From Alteribacillus bidgolensis (GTDB lineage: Bacteria; Bacillota; Bacilli; Bacillales; Marinococcaceae), in contig NZ_KZ614149.1 of the NCBI RefSeq assembly GCF_002886255.1, positions 2,914,001-2,978,000 on the forward strand: a stretch of DNA of 64,000 nucleotides, read 5' to 3'. The notes beneath the pieces are model-generated. The model was given only the letters and a program-made list of their open reading frames with translations, did not search any database and was not told the DNA's origin. The translations under genes and the position numbers were made by a program. Positions 43,834 through 52,809 of the stretch are shown here, piece by piece (within the stretch, counting starts at the first letter, position 1; the number at the start of each line of letters is the position of its first letter).

Positions 43834-43909
43834 AAAAAACCCCTTAAGGTTCGATTTGCCTGACTCCAAAAAAGGAGGTGCATAAAAATCGTATCACCTT
43901 TAGGGGTTT
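43834..43909 (-). terminator. terminator-like hairpin in the leader of yhdT-panF
   Basis: On the minus strand AAACCCCTAAAGGTGATACGAT pairs with the later ATCGAACCTTAAGGGGTTT half, followed by TTTAATACG. It lies 110-190 bases before yhdT and 170 bases after the aminotransferase stop. It may end the aminotransferase transcript or attenuate the symporter operon. Confidence 0.65.
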
Positions 43910-44012
43910 ACAGCACGCTTTATACAATCTTGTATTCTATATTTTTTATACAAAAACGTACAGCCCTTTAAGGCTGATACATTGCCTCATCGGAAGCTAG
44001 ATGCATTGGCCA

Positions 44013-44045
44013 ATCCTTTAACAAAGTTAAACTTTCCTAGAATAG
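44013..44045 (+). repeat. intergenic two-hairpin repeat, copy 8 (3' end only)
   Basis: ATCCTTTAACAAAGTTAAAC and TTTCCTAGAATA match the last third of the element. Confidence 0.6.
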
Positions 44046-44082
44046 CTGCGTTTTTGTATTTGCCTTTTCTACAGACCTGTAT

Positions 44083-45423
44083 CTAATCATTGAACGCATT
44101 TTTTAAAGTTTTTACGATAAATGTTAGATCTTCATCGGTAATATTTAACGGAGGGGCAAGTGTGAGTACATTGCTGTATCCAGACACAGTGTCAGCATTT
44201 TTTCCAACAATCAATCCGTTTTTCTTGCACTCTCCCATTATTTTAGCAAGATAAGACGATGATGCCGGTTTTTTTGAATCTTTGTCCTCTACTAGCTCTA
44301 AACCAACTAACAATCCTTTATGACGGATGTTCCCAACATTAGGATGATTATCTAGCTTCGCAAGTTCTTCTCTCAGCTTATCTCCGTTTTTCTGTGACTT
44401 CGTGCACAAACCTTCCTCTTCCATAATCTCAAGATTTTTTAAAGCAAGGCGGCAGGCTGCTGGATTGCCTCCGAACGTATTAACATGGCGAAAATGCGAG
44501 TCTTCTCCTTCTTCTTTAAACGGTTCATATATTTCTTGGCGTACAGCTGCAGCAGACAGAGGAAGGTAGCCGCTCGTAATTCCTTTTGCCATCGTTACGA
44601 TATCCGGCGTGATGTTATAGTGCTGAAAACCAAATTTTTTGCCAGTCCGTCCAAATCCGCAGATGACTTCATCGATCATAAGCAGAACGTTATGTTCACG
44701 GCATATTTGCTCCACTTTTTTCAAATAAGATTCATGCGGGATAAGAATGCCTCCGCCGGTGATGATAGGCTCCATAATAACGCCTGCCACTGTTTCCGGA
44801 CGCTCCCAAAGGATAGTGTCTTCTATCATTTGCGCACATTCGAGGCTCCACTCTTCGAATGTTCTTCCGTTTGGTATTCTGTACTCCTCAGGGGCGTGAA
44901 CATGGACAAAACCAGGCGGAAGCGGCTCATACAGATGTTTACGCTGAGCTTGACCTGTTGCTGCTAGTGCCCCTAACGTACTTCCGTGATAAGAGCGGTA
45001 TCGAGAAATAAACTTATATTTATGCGGGGAACCATTTTGTTTATGATACTGGCGAGCTAACTTAAAAGCTGTTTCATTTGCTTCAGAACCGCTGTTAGCA
45101 TAAACAATACGGTAATCTCCTTCCAGCCAGTCGTTTAATTTATCTGCTAATTCAATCGCTGGGACATGGCTGTTTGACAGCGGATAATAGGGAAGCGTCC
45201 GAAGCTGTTCGGCCGCAGCATCGGCTAGTTCTGTACGTCCATATCCAACGTTCACACACCACAATCCAGACATTCCGTCTAACAATTGGTTTCCTTCGAT
45301 ATCCGTGATCCATGCTCCGTCCGCCTCTTGCACCACCATAGCGTTCTGGTTTTTCTGGTACGGTTTCATGTGGTGCCAAACATATTGATTATCTTTTTTG
45401 TACAATTCTTTAGGGGTACTCAT
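44083..45423 (-). CDS. class III aminotransferase, taurine:pyruvate type
   Basis: 446 residues. The sequence is less like the other three class III enzymes in the window and fits the taurine-pyruvate/omega-amino acid:pyruvate branch: WHHMKPY near the start, ANSGSEANETAFKLARQYH, IDEVICGFGRTGKKFGF and TMAKGITSGYLPLSA with the Schiff-base Lys. No sigma-54 promoter is present upstream. It would need alanine recycling as well; no taurine-specific neighbour (such as Xsc) is seen, so taurine remains a guess. Confidence 0.85.
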   Translation of the reverse strand: MSTPKELYKKDNQYVWHHMKPYQKNQNAMVVQEADGAWITDIEGNQLLDGMSGLWCVNVGYGRTELADAAAEQLRTLPYYPLSNSHVPAIELADKLNDWLEGDYRIVYANSGSEANETAFKLARQYHKQNGSPHKYKFISRYRSYHGSTLGALAATGQAQRKHLYEPLPPGFVHVHAPEEYRIPNGRTFEEWSLECAQMIEDTILWERPETVAGVIMEPIITGGGILIPHESYLKKVEQICREHNVLLMIDEVICGFGRTGKKFGFQHYNITPDIVTMAKGITSGYLPLSAAAVRQEIYEPFKEEGEDSHFRHVNTFGGNPAACRLALKNLEIMEEEGLCTKSQKNGDKLREELAKLDNHPNVGNIRHKGLLVGLELVEDKDSKKPASSSYLAKIMGECKKNGLIVGKNADTVSGYSNVLTLAPPLNITDEDLTFIVKTLKNAFND

Positions 45424-45798
45424 TTAACTTTTCACCTCCGTGTTCTGGTGTCTCAATTTGAATTCCATTTCCCTCCGCAGAAGATTCTTAAAATTTCAAA
45501 CATCTTTTGTACCTCCCCAATAATGTTATTCACCGTGGTTACGTTTTACTATAACGTAATTTGTTTGTTTTTTAATCTAACAAAGTGTCAACCATATTGG
45601 TTGAATCATTTTACTATTTGGAAAGGCAAGAGACCTGCTTGTAACGGAGTTTGCCTACATGAATGCCTATGTAGAAAGATTTTATTGTCCTAGTTTCTGG
45701 ATTAATACACAGATTATTGATCCATAGCAGCTTTAGCTTTGCCTTTTTATTGATCCATTTTCAACAGTATTTCTTCCCACTTAGTAATGTTTGCACCA
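45424..45798. other. gap between aminotransferase and GAF-protein genes
   Basis: Mostly AT-rich. About 45650-45725 on the plus strand an open piece reads EFAYMNAYVERFYCPSFW, which resembles the end of a DDE transposase, too short to call. Nothing else seen. Confidence 0.35.
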
Positions 45799-46818
45799 TC
45801 ATCGTCGTGTGTGTTTTCTTGGATCAGCGTGTGAGCTGATTGCTGCGTATTTTCTTTTTCCTAAAAACTGGGCCAAACGGTTAGTTTCAAGGATGGAAGA
45901 AAGAGCCTCCCCTGCTTTAAAAACTTCTTCTGATATTTCATCGCGTGAGAGGGTTCCGCCAAATAATAGGACAGTGATTCTCTCATTTATTTTGACAGGA
46001 AAACAGAATAGAGATTTCGGATAAATCCCATGTTTATGGAAAAAATAAGCCCGCGGGTCTTTTTCAATACCTTCCCATTTAGCAGCATTTCCAGTTAGGA
46101 GAGCCCGGCCAATCAACCCTTCACCAGTTTGAAACGAAGAATGTTCAAGTACATTTGAACCTTCCCCTATCGCATGCACCACCTCATATTCGTCTTCTGT
46201 TTTCCTATTCGCCATTCCAATAAAATCACATTCAGGAATACTCTCCATAAAGCCATGTAACAGCTGTTTATTCACTAAATCTATTTGAGCTGCTTTTTTA
46301 AATACATTGATTTGCTTTTTATGCGCATAGTGGACCTGATCTTCCTCTATGCTTAAAGCGATAAGCTTTGAGAGATTGTCCAGTTTGTTTGTTATTTCTT
46401 GTTCTTGCGCCATGTTTGTATCTACTGTTTGTTCGAGCAGCAAATCCCAGTCCGTCTCCTTCCCGAAAGAGGGGACGAGGAAATCTTTAATCAGGGATGA
46501 TGTTTGCTTTTCTACCATCATGCCGGCCCATAAGTAGTATTCAGGCTTACCTCTTACTATAATCGGCGCAATCACAATCTTTACACCCGGAAGAATGTCA
46601 TAAAAGAAAGGACGAGAACCGTACCATCCTGAATTAATAATATCTTTTATTCGTCTCTCTATTTCAACTTGTGTCCGCATAAAAAAATCACAAAGCGGAT
46701 TATTCCCTTTTTCGTATAAAAGCCATGTACCGTCTCGATCTGTGACTGCAATGTTCATGTCAAGAAAAGAAGCATACGTATTTAATACCTCTTGAACAAT
46801 ACCTGAGAGTTGTTTCAT
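45799..46818 (-). CDS. GAF-domain sensory protein without recognisable output domain
   Basis: 339 residues. Residues ~1-130 form a PocR/diadenylate-like sensor-type region (VTDRDGTWLLYEKGN, then RPFFYDILPGVKIVIAPI). Residues ~195-320 form a GAF domain (GEGLIGRALLTGNAAKW, LFCFPVKINERITVLLFGG). No helix-turn-helix or catalytic domain follows, which is unusual; a regulator of this layout usually ends with one. The last residues (HADPRKHTRR) could mark a truncation. It overlaps an upstream small gene by four bases and lies upstream of the taurine-type aminotransferase gene. Confidence 0.75.
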   Translation of the reverse strand: MKQLSGIVQEVLNTYASFLDMNIAVTDRDGTWLLYEKGNNPLCDFFMRTQVEIERRIKDIINSGWYGSRPFFYDILPGVKIVIAPIIVRGKPEYYLWAGMMVEKQTSSLIKDFLVPSFGKETDWDLLLEQTVDTNMAQEQEITNKLDNLSKLIALSIEEDQVHYAHKKQINVFKKAAQIDLVNKQLLHGFMESIPECDFIGMANRKTEDEYEVVHAIGEGSNVLEHSSFQTGEGLIGRALLTGNAAKWEGIEKDPRAYFFHKHGIYPKSLFCFPVKINERITVLLFGGTLSRDEISEEVFKAGEALSSILETNRLAQFLGKRKYAAISSHADPRKHTRR

Positions 46819-47075
46819 GTATTCTCCAACTCACTTGGTATATCTAAATCTTTTGTAACGGCAGGCTCCTTGTACCGAAAAAGAGGCAGCGTTTTATCTT
46901 CTGTTTTTCGAATAATCCCATGCTGTACTAATAATTCAAGCACTGGCAAAATTTCTTCTTTTTTTCTTCTTAGTTTTTGTTCTAATCCTTCGGTGTTTTC
47001 AACCATATACGGATTTGATTGAAATAACATTGTACACTCCATCTGTAACGGTATATTCTCCTGTTTTCTTATCAT
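46815..47075 (-). CDS. small protein coupled to the GAF protein
   Basis: 86 residues from ATG 47075, with GGGGGAG just before it; the frame opens at a TTG at 47093. The segment EEILPVLELLVQHGIIRKTEDKT looks like a winged-helix-type helix-turn and strand, so it may be the DNA-binding partner of the GAF protein, whose gene it overlaps by four bases. No family recognised. Confidence 0.6.
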   Translation of the reverse strand: MIRKQENIPLQMECTMLFQSNPYMVENTEGLEQKLRRKKEEILPVLELLVQHGIIRKTEDKTLPLFRYKEPAVTKDLDIPSELENT

Positions 47076-47123
47076 TTTCTCCCCCTGAAACAACGAATAG
47101 TTTTCTCGTTATCATTAGAAAAG

Positions 47124-47300
47124 CGCAAGCGCCCTTATTTTAAATGATGTTCGGCTAAGTTCCCCACGTCCTGTGAGAATGCCGAACTGGCTTGCACAGG
47201 ATGGGCTGACTTTTGCGCCCAGAACACGATGTTCTCGATTCTAGCAAAAGTTCCTTAAATCTTCTGGAGCCTCCGAGAGGCTGGGCGCTGAAGCTAGACA
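47124..47300. repeat. GC-rich palindromic intergenic element, copy 2
   Basis: It begins AAAAGCGCAAGCGCCC and holds CACGTCCTGT, GCCGAACTGGCTTGCACAGGA and GGAGCCTCCGAGAGGCTGGGCGC. It ends with AAGCTAGACATC. The GCGC boxes at both ends can pair. A fragment with GCAAGCGCCCTGTCAAC appears at 53134-53151. Confidence 0.65.
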
Positions 47301-47334
47301 TCAAAGTGCAAAATTTTAAACTTTTCCTATCTCA

Positions 47335-47431
47335 TTAGAAAAACTTGGCTTACCGCCAAGTCCAAATGGTGGAAGCCGCAGCTTTACATATACTTTAACC
47401 CTTTAGAAAAGTTAAACTTTTCTAAAGTATA
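47335..47431 (+). repeat. intergenic two-hairpin repeat, copy 9 (full length, best preserved)
   Basis: TTAGAAAAACTTGGCTTACC to TTCTAAAGTATA. ACTTGGC pairs with GCCAAGT around TTACC. The inner AAGTT/AACTT and the outer TATACTTT/AAAGTATA stems are intact. Confidence 0.9.
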
Positions 47432-47493
47432 AAAAACATTCAAGCAATTGCATATCCCCTGCTCTTCTATTTTGAAAAATTTTACTGCGATTA

Positions 47494-49028
47494 CTATTCC
47501 ACTGCTAATTTTTCAATTCGACATAAGGAATGTTTTAAAACGGGCTGGTTTGACACAGCATCCATGATGTCCATGATTAATTGATTTGCTGCCTGGTTTT
47601 CTTCCCATCCCCCGTAATGAAACGTAACAAATACTTCCCCTTTTTTCATTTCCGTTCCAACTTTGGCTGGAATTTTAATAAAACCTCTTGAGGAAACGAC
47701 ATTGACCGTTTCTCCATTTTCAATGCTTAAGGTTTTTGCATCGTCTTCATGTATTTCTACGCAGGCTTTCGGAGCTTTATCATGAAGTTCTGGGGCACGG
47801 GCCGTTTTTGTACGGGTATGCCAATGCCATAAGAGTCTTCCGGTGTTAAGCTGTAACGGGAAATCCTCTCCTGGTTTTTCTACCACCACCGAGGTGTCTG
47901 GTTGGATGAAAAATAGCTCTTCCTTCTGCTTCTATCGTTTTATATTCTTTTTCTGTTTTGGGACGCCCGGTGACAATGTCTTTTCCGTAGCTCTGACAGT
48001 AATCTGCTTTTGTAGGAAACAGCCGTCTTCATACAAACGCACTTTTCCTTGTGGGTTCTCCCGGGTTGATGGCCAGCGAATGCCGTTTTCTTTTTCTAAT
48101 CTGTCATAAGTCATACCGGTCATATCACTAGGCCGGCCTTCTGAAATTTTTTTCCACTCTTCAAAAGCTTCTTCCGGCGACGCGTAATTGACAAGCGGGT
48201 TGCCATCTTTATCTTTTAAACCAAGGCGCTTGCTGAATTCTACTAAAATTTCAAAATCTGTTTCCACCCCTGCCGGCGGCTCTACAGCTTTTCTTAATAG
48301 ATTGATGGTACGGATCCGCGTTTCCATCGTTCCTTCCTTCTCCCTCCACATTGCTCGAGGAAGTACAACATCGCCACTTTTGTTGTTTCGGTGAGAAAAG
48401 GATCCTGCACAACGACAAATGGTTTCTCCATCGCTTTTTTAACTCTTGGCAAGTTAGGAAGAGAAACAAGCGGGTTCGTATGAATATTCCAGAAAAAACC
48501 GATTTGCTCTTTTTCCATCAACTCAATTTGTTTGATGATCCCTTTTTCAGGACCTACCGCTAAACTGGACTCTTCTACATTCCACAGTCTGGCAATGTCG
48601 CGGAGATGGTCAGGATTTTCGGGATTCCGATTGCCGGGATAAGTGCCAACGCCTCCGACCGTCCGGTTACTCGAAGAACTTGGCTGACCGGCCATATGTA
48701 AGGGACCGCTGCCTGGCTTCCCTATTAAACCTCGCATTAAGTGCAGATTGTTTATAGCTACACAGGCTGCGGTAGCATCTGCACTTTGAAAAGCTCCTTT
48801 TTGCAGACTAACTCTTTTCCAGTCTTGGAAATGAAGCTTTTCCGTTTCATCATCCCGGTAAATGACTTTCAGCCACTCCACCATCGCAGCATATTCTGGT
48901 AATTCTTCTTGTCTTAAGTAAGCTAGCAGCTCTTTTACTACTTTTTGTTTTTCTTCTAAAACAAGAGTCAGCCGTGTTCCAAGCGGCCCCCTTTTAACAA
49001 GAGGGCTTTCGAGCACTTCTGTTATCAA
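47494..49028 (-). pseudogene. molybdopterin oxidoreductase (nitrate reductase/formate dehydrogenase-like), truncated and frameshifted
   Basis: Three frames together spell the second half of a bis-MGD oxidoreductase. First GLIGKPGSGPLHMAGQPSSSSN and NIHTNPLVSLPNLPRVKKAM; one base is missing in GTGGCGATG, after which ADVVLPRAMWREKEGTMETR follows. At least two more frame changes near 47960 and 47900 lead to the molydopterin-dinucleotide-binding C-domain (LNTGRLLWHWHTRTKTARAPEL, FHYGGWEENQAANQL). The N-terminal iron-sulphur and molybdenum regions are absent; the first 70 residues do not match the family. Confidence 0.85.
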
Positions 49029-49150
49029 CTCATCTACTTTTAAAACTTCTCATACATATGATCTATTTCTTGCTGTTTTTTTGCTTCCAGCTCACTCCCT
49101 CCTTTTATTACCTTCTTTTTCCTTTTTCCTTTATCTTGAAACGTACAGAT

Positions 49151-50644
49151 CTACTTTACTTCTTCTCTCAGTGCTTTAATGAGGGAAACAATCATGGCAA
49201 GTATAATGATCGCAAAAGGCAAGGCTGCTATAATAGCAACGGCTCTAAGCGCTTCTAAACCCCCGCTTAATAAGAGGACAGCCGCAGTAATCGATATTAA
49301 AAATCCCCAGGCCAGCTTTGTGATAGCTTTCGGATTTAAGGTCCCCTTTGATGAAAGCACACTCAATACATAACTTGCTGAATCCGCTGAAGTAATAAAA
49401 AAGATAGTGATCAACAGTAAGCCAAGCAGGTTTAAAACAAGGCCAATCGGTAAATTTCCAAGCATAATAAAAAAAGCTACTTCTTCACTTTTTTCTGCCT
49501 GGTTGGCTATATCAAACCCTTCCACGATTTGCATATTTAACGCCGTACCCCCCATGACCGTGAACCAGAGAGCCCCAAGCAGAGCTGGCACAAACAGAAC
49601 ACCAAAAATAAATTCTCTAATGGTCCGTCCTCTCGAAATTCTTGCAATAAACATTCCAACATAAGGACCCCAGGCAATCACCCAGGACCAAAAAAAGATC
49701 GTCCATTCCCCTCTCCATGCTCCATCAGAATAAGGGTCAAGCGAAAGACTTAAAGTCACATAATTTTCTATATATTGTCCTGCTGCTGTTGTAAAACTTT
49801 CTAATAAAAAGATAGTAGGTCCTAACAAAAGCACTGCTGCTAATAAAACAGCGGCTATAATAAGATTTGTGATACTTAAATACCTAATCCCCTTGTCTAC
49901 GCCAGATACAGCCGATACCATAAACAGTACAGTAATAACGGCAATGATAACCAGCTGGCTTATATGATTGTTTGGTGTTCCAAAGACTTCAGATAAACCT
50001 CCGCTTACTTGCATCGCACTGAGTCCAAATGTAGTAGCCACTCCAATTCCTGTAGCCAGCGTAGCGAAAATATTTATGATTTTTCCCGCTGGGCCGTCTG
50101 CTTTTTTTCCTATTAATGGATAAAACGCATGGCTGATCAACCCCGGTCTTTGTCTTCTAAACTTAAAAAAAGAAAGCGTTAAACCAATAATTGCGTAAAC
50201 ACCCCACGGCTGCAGGGCCCAATGAAAAACGCTGTACGTTAACGCAGCTTCTGCCGCTGCTTCTGTCTTAGGATCATAGCCTGGAGGCGGATCAATATAG
50301 TGTAAAACCGGTTCTGCAGTACCCCAAAAAACAAGTCCTACTCCCATACCTGCTGCAAAAAGCAGACCCAGCCATGTAAAGAAAGAATAGTCCGGCTCCC
50401 CGTCTTTTTTTCCAAGCTTAATATGTCGGTAGGGCCCAAAAGCAAGGTATAAACATACACCGACAAAAAGAGTAGTAACGAGCATATAAAACCAGCTAAA
50501 CTGATTCATGACCCAGTTCAAACCAGTATTTGTCACCTGACTTAATAGATTAGGGAAAAAAGCTCCCCACAACACAAAGACTGCCACAATAGAAAAACTT
50601 ACATAAAACACCAAACCAGGCGACCTTTTTTCGTTTCTATTCAA
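49151..50644 (-). CDS. BCCT-family glycine betaine/choline-type transporter
   Basis: 497 residues with twelve membrane helices. GMGVGLVFWGTAEPVLHY (~98-115) and WTIFFWSWVIAWGPYVGMFIARIS (~320-343, the signature tryptophan-rich helix) mark the betaine/carnitine/choline transporter family, with the G-M-G-x-G Na+-site motif of betaine carriers (OpuD/BetP). The predicted start is TTG at 50644, after AGAGGTGGGAG; the ATG at 50671 has no site. A role in osmoprotection fits the salt-adapted host. The short C-terminal tail suggests little osmosensing of the BetP kind. Confidence 0.88.
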   Translation of the reverse strand: MNRNEKRSPGLVFYVSFSIVAVFVLWGAFFPNLLSQVTNTGLNWVMNQFSWFYMLVTTLFVGVCLYLAFGPYRHIKLGKKDGEPDYSFFTWLGLLFAAGMGVGLVFWGTAEPVLHYIDPPPGYDPKTEAAAEAALTYSVFHWALQPWGVYAIIGLTLSFFKFRRQRPGLISHAFYPLIGKKADGPAGKIINIFATLATGIGVATTFGLSAMQVSGGLSEVFGTPNNHISQLVIIAVITVLFMVSAVSGVDKGIRYLSITNLIIAAVLLAAVLLLGPTIFLLESFTTAAGQYIENYVTLSLSLDPYSDGAWRGEWTIFFWSWVIAWGPYVGMFIARISRGRTIREFIFGVLFVPALLGALWFTVMGGTALNMQIVEGFDIANQAEKSEEVAFFIMLGNLPIGLVLNLLGLLLITIFFITSADSASYVLSVLSSKGTLNPKAITKLAWGFLISITAAVLLLSGGLEALRAVAIIAALPFAIIILAMIVSLIKALREEVK

Positions 50645-50739
50645 ACTCCCACCTCTTTTCCAACCAGACATTAGTCATCTATGTCCCTTTTCCAAATAGG
50701 AGCTTGTTATAAACATGTAATCGTGTTGATTCATTTTGA

Positions 50740-51250
50740 AGTGGGTTTGGCGGATGTTGTCATCAATCTGATTATTGGGATGATCGGTATCATTATTGTA
50801 AATCGATATTTGATTTTATGTATGCCCTTGTATTTGGCAGCATTGTCGAGACTCTACCTATGACACTTAAACAAATGTCGGCCATGTCCTTTTGGGCCTT
50901 ATTAATATATCTCATTGAAAAAACGGCTCAGAAGTTCGATACCTTCTCCATACCATTAAAGGCAGTCTACAGAAAACAGGTCAATTACTCCATATTAGAA
51001 AACAGCGGGAGAGCAGCTTTTTTCAAAAGACTATACCAATGATTATTCCTAAAGCTAGAGGTCGGAAAAGTGAATAACGCTGCCTTAAAACATACGGGGA
51101 TAGAGGAAACATGGCTGTTTCAACAGATCAATACGAAGGATACAATCTCCGGGATATTTGTTTTACAGAATGGAGTCATTTTCAGCGCAGAACTACATCT
51201 TGGCAAAACCGTACGAATTACCGGACGGTTTTTTGGATTGTTTTTCTAGT
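50740..51250 (+). pseudogene. degenerate DUF421 membrane protein gene
   Basis: Fragments in changing frames read FDFMYALVFGSIVETLPMT then ALLIYLIEKTAQKFD, followed by QVNYSILENSG and ILQNGVIFSAELHLGK-like ends. This matches the membrane and cytoplasmic parts of DUF421 (YkjA/YetF) proteins with several losses. It lies directly before a second, nearly intact DUF421 gene. Confidence 0.5.
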
Positions 51251-51307
51251 ATTAGTATGAAGAAAAAAATCATGAAAAAACTAACTCGGAAAGGAGGGAA
51301 TAAAGAA

Positions 51308-51985
51308 GTGTCTCTAACAGAGTTGATTGTTCGTATAGCTTGCACTTTTCTTATCTTACTGCTGTTAACCAGGATAATGGGCAGAAAAGAACTGAGGCAG
51401 CTGACATATTTTAATTTTGTTTCAGGTATTGCTATCGGATCAATTGGAGCCGACTTTATCTTGAGTGAAGACGTCAATATTCGTAATGGAATCATAGCAA
51501 TGATAGGATGGGCTGTATTCACCCTTACGATGGGGTGGATTGATATAAAATCAAAAAACGTTCGGAAAGTTATTGAAGGAGACCCCGTCCTTCTCATAAA
51601 AAATGGACAGATTTTGAGACAGGCCCTTCAACGGGTGCGCTTAGACGTGGATGCATTAAAAGCATTGCTGCGTTAAAAAAATGCGTTTGCCATTTCAGAT
51701 GTGGAATTTGCGATCTTAGAAACCGACGGCAACTTGTCAGTAATGAAAAAAGAACATAAGCAAACGGCATCAAAAGTAAATCCTGCCTCCACCTCAGCCG
51801 CACCCGCTATTTTGCCAACCGAAGTGATATCTGATGGAAAACTCAACCGCAAAAACATAGCAAAATTAAATGTAAAAGAACATTGGGTAGAAGAACAGGT
51901 CCATCAATCCGGCCTTGCTTCGGTCTCCGACGTTTTTTATGCTGAGCTGCAAAAAGATGGAACATTATATATAGCTCAAAAATAA
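51308..51985 (+). pseudogene. DUF421 (YetF-like) membrane protein with one in-frame stop
   Basis: GTG at 51308 follows AAAGGAGGG and opens SLTELIVRIACTFLILLLLTRIMG, the standard DUF421 start, with MGRKELRQLTYFNFVSGIAIGSIG. The frame stops at TAA 51674-51676 (LLR*KNAF) but continues in the same frame with AFAISDVEFAILETDGNLSV to 51985, the normal C-terminus. One point change (GAA to TAA would be enough) breaks the gene, or it reflects a sequencing error. About 225 residues in total, a usual length. Confidence 0.8.
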
Positions 51986-52078
51986 TTATATATTTTATGT
52001 TTAACATTTTCCGCTGCAGTAAATAACCATTTATAACTTCATCCTCACCTTACATTAAAGAAAAGGAGATGGATAAAG

Positions 52079-52357
52079 ATGGCTAATAAAAATAATGAAA
52101 ACAGAAAAATGAGTGTGAACGAAGCAGGACGCAAAGGCGGAGAAACAACTTCCGAAAAACACGATAGAGAATTCTATCAAGAAATTGGACAAAAAGGCGG
52201 CGAAACCACATCAGAAGAACACGATAAAGAATTTTATCAAGATATCGGACAAAAAGGCGGCGAAACCACATCCAAAGAGCATGACAAAGAGTTCTATAAA
52301 GATATTGGTCAAAAAGGCGGCGAGTCGCGAAGCAACCAAAACAATAACTCTTCATAG
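52079..52357 (+). CDS. KGG-repeat general stress protein (GsiB-like)
   Basis: 92 residues, very hydrophilic. Four copies of a ~20-residue module with a KGGE core (GRKGGETTSE, GQKGGETTSEEHDKEFYQDI and so on) mark the stress-induced KGG/con-10 family of hydrophilins, which protect against desiccation or osmotic stress. AAAGGAG precedes the ATG. A sigma-B-type promoter could not be confirmed. Confidence 0.9.
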   Translation: MANKNNENRKMSVNEAGRKGGETTSEKHDREFYQEIGQKGGETTSEEHDKEFYQDIGQKGGETTSKEHDKEFYKDIGQKGGESRSNQNNNSS

Positions 52358-52381
52358 AGAATGAAGTTTCTACTAACACAG

Positions 52382-52412
52382 GGGCTGTTCTAGCAATAGA
52401 GCAGCCCTTTTT
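52382..52412 (+). terminator. rho-independent terminator of the KGG-repeat gene
   Basis: GGGCTGTTCTA and TAGAGCAGCCC pair around GCAA, followed by TTTTT. Confidence 0.9.
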
Positions 52413-52416
52413 ATTG

Positions 52417-52434
52417 TTAATCAATCGTTTGATT
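52417..52434. repeat. inverted repeat TTAATCAATCGTTTGATT
   Basis: Same 18-base word as at 14865-14882. It lies right after a terminator and before a copy of the two-hairpin element. Confidence 0.5.
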
Positions 52435-52441
52435 GACAAAA

Positions 52442-52525
52442 GATTACCGCCAAGTCCAAATGGCGGATGCCATCGTTTTTCTTATACTTTGTTCCTTTAA
52501 CAAAATTAAATATTCCTAAAGTATA
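52442..52525 (+). repeat. intergenic two-hairpin repeat, copy 10 (5' end missing)
   Basis: GATTACCGCCAAGTCCAAAT, then GGCGGATGCC, CTTATACTTTGTTC, TTTAACAAAATTAAA and CCTAAAGTATA. Confidence 0.85.
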
Positions 52526-52553
52526 AAATAAGCCCCGCTTTCTCAACGGGGCG
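52522..52553 (-). terminator. rho-independent terminator of the GlsB/YeaQ gene
   Basis: On the minus strand GCCCCGTTGAG...GCGGGGC is followed by TTATTTTATAC. Confidence 0.85.
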
Positions 52554-52560
52554 GCAAGAC

Positions 52561-52809
52561 TTATTTTCTAATAGCTTTTAAAATCAAACTTAAAATCACA
52601 ATAAAAACAATTGCACCTAAGAGAGCAGGAAAAATAGCCATTCCACCAATGGACGGCCCCCATGCTCCAAAAAGATTACCTCCAATCCAAGCACCTACAA
52701 CGCCCGCTACAATATTGCCAATTATTCCGCCAGGCACGTCTTTACCAAGAATAACGCCTGCCAGCCAACCGATCAGACCTCCGATAATTAAAAATAGTAT
52801 AAGTCCCAT
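52561..52809 (-). CDS. GlsB/YeaQ/YmgE family stress-response membrane protein
   Basis: 82 residues, Gly-rich with three hydrophobic helices: FLIIGGLIGWLAG, then GIIGNIVAGVVGAWIGG and a last hydrophobic helix. The ATG at 52809 follows GAGAGG by nine bases; the earlier ATG at 52830 is within its leader. Transglycosylase-associated protein family; membrane location, function unclear, often induced by stress. Confidence 0.92.
   Translation of the reverse strand: MGLILFLIIGGLIGWLAGVILGKDVPGGIIGNIVAGVVGAWIGGNLFGAWGPSIGGMAIFPALLGAIVFIVILSLILKAIRK

Noticed and set aside
43719..43883. N-terminal extension of the yhdT gene
   Set aside because: AAAGGAGG and the family-typical start lie at 43718; the extension is basic, unrelated sequence and partly overlaps the leader hairpin.
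45424..45600. Search for a sigma-54 promoter before the taurine-type aminotransferase
   Set aside because: No TGGCA-N6-TGCA-type site was found, so this gene is not counted in the sigma-54 regulon.
45650..45725. Possible transposase end (NAYVERFYCPSF)
   Set aside because: Only about 25 codons; similarity to DDE transposase ends could be chance.
52083..52439. 118-residue minus-strand frame over the KGG-repeat gene
   Set aside because: It is the antisense of a repetitive gene (RRLFVQ-type repeats) without a start signal of its own.
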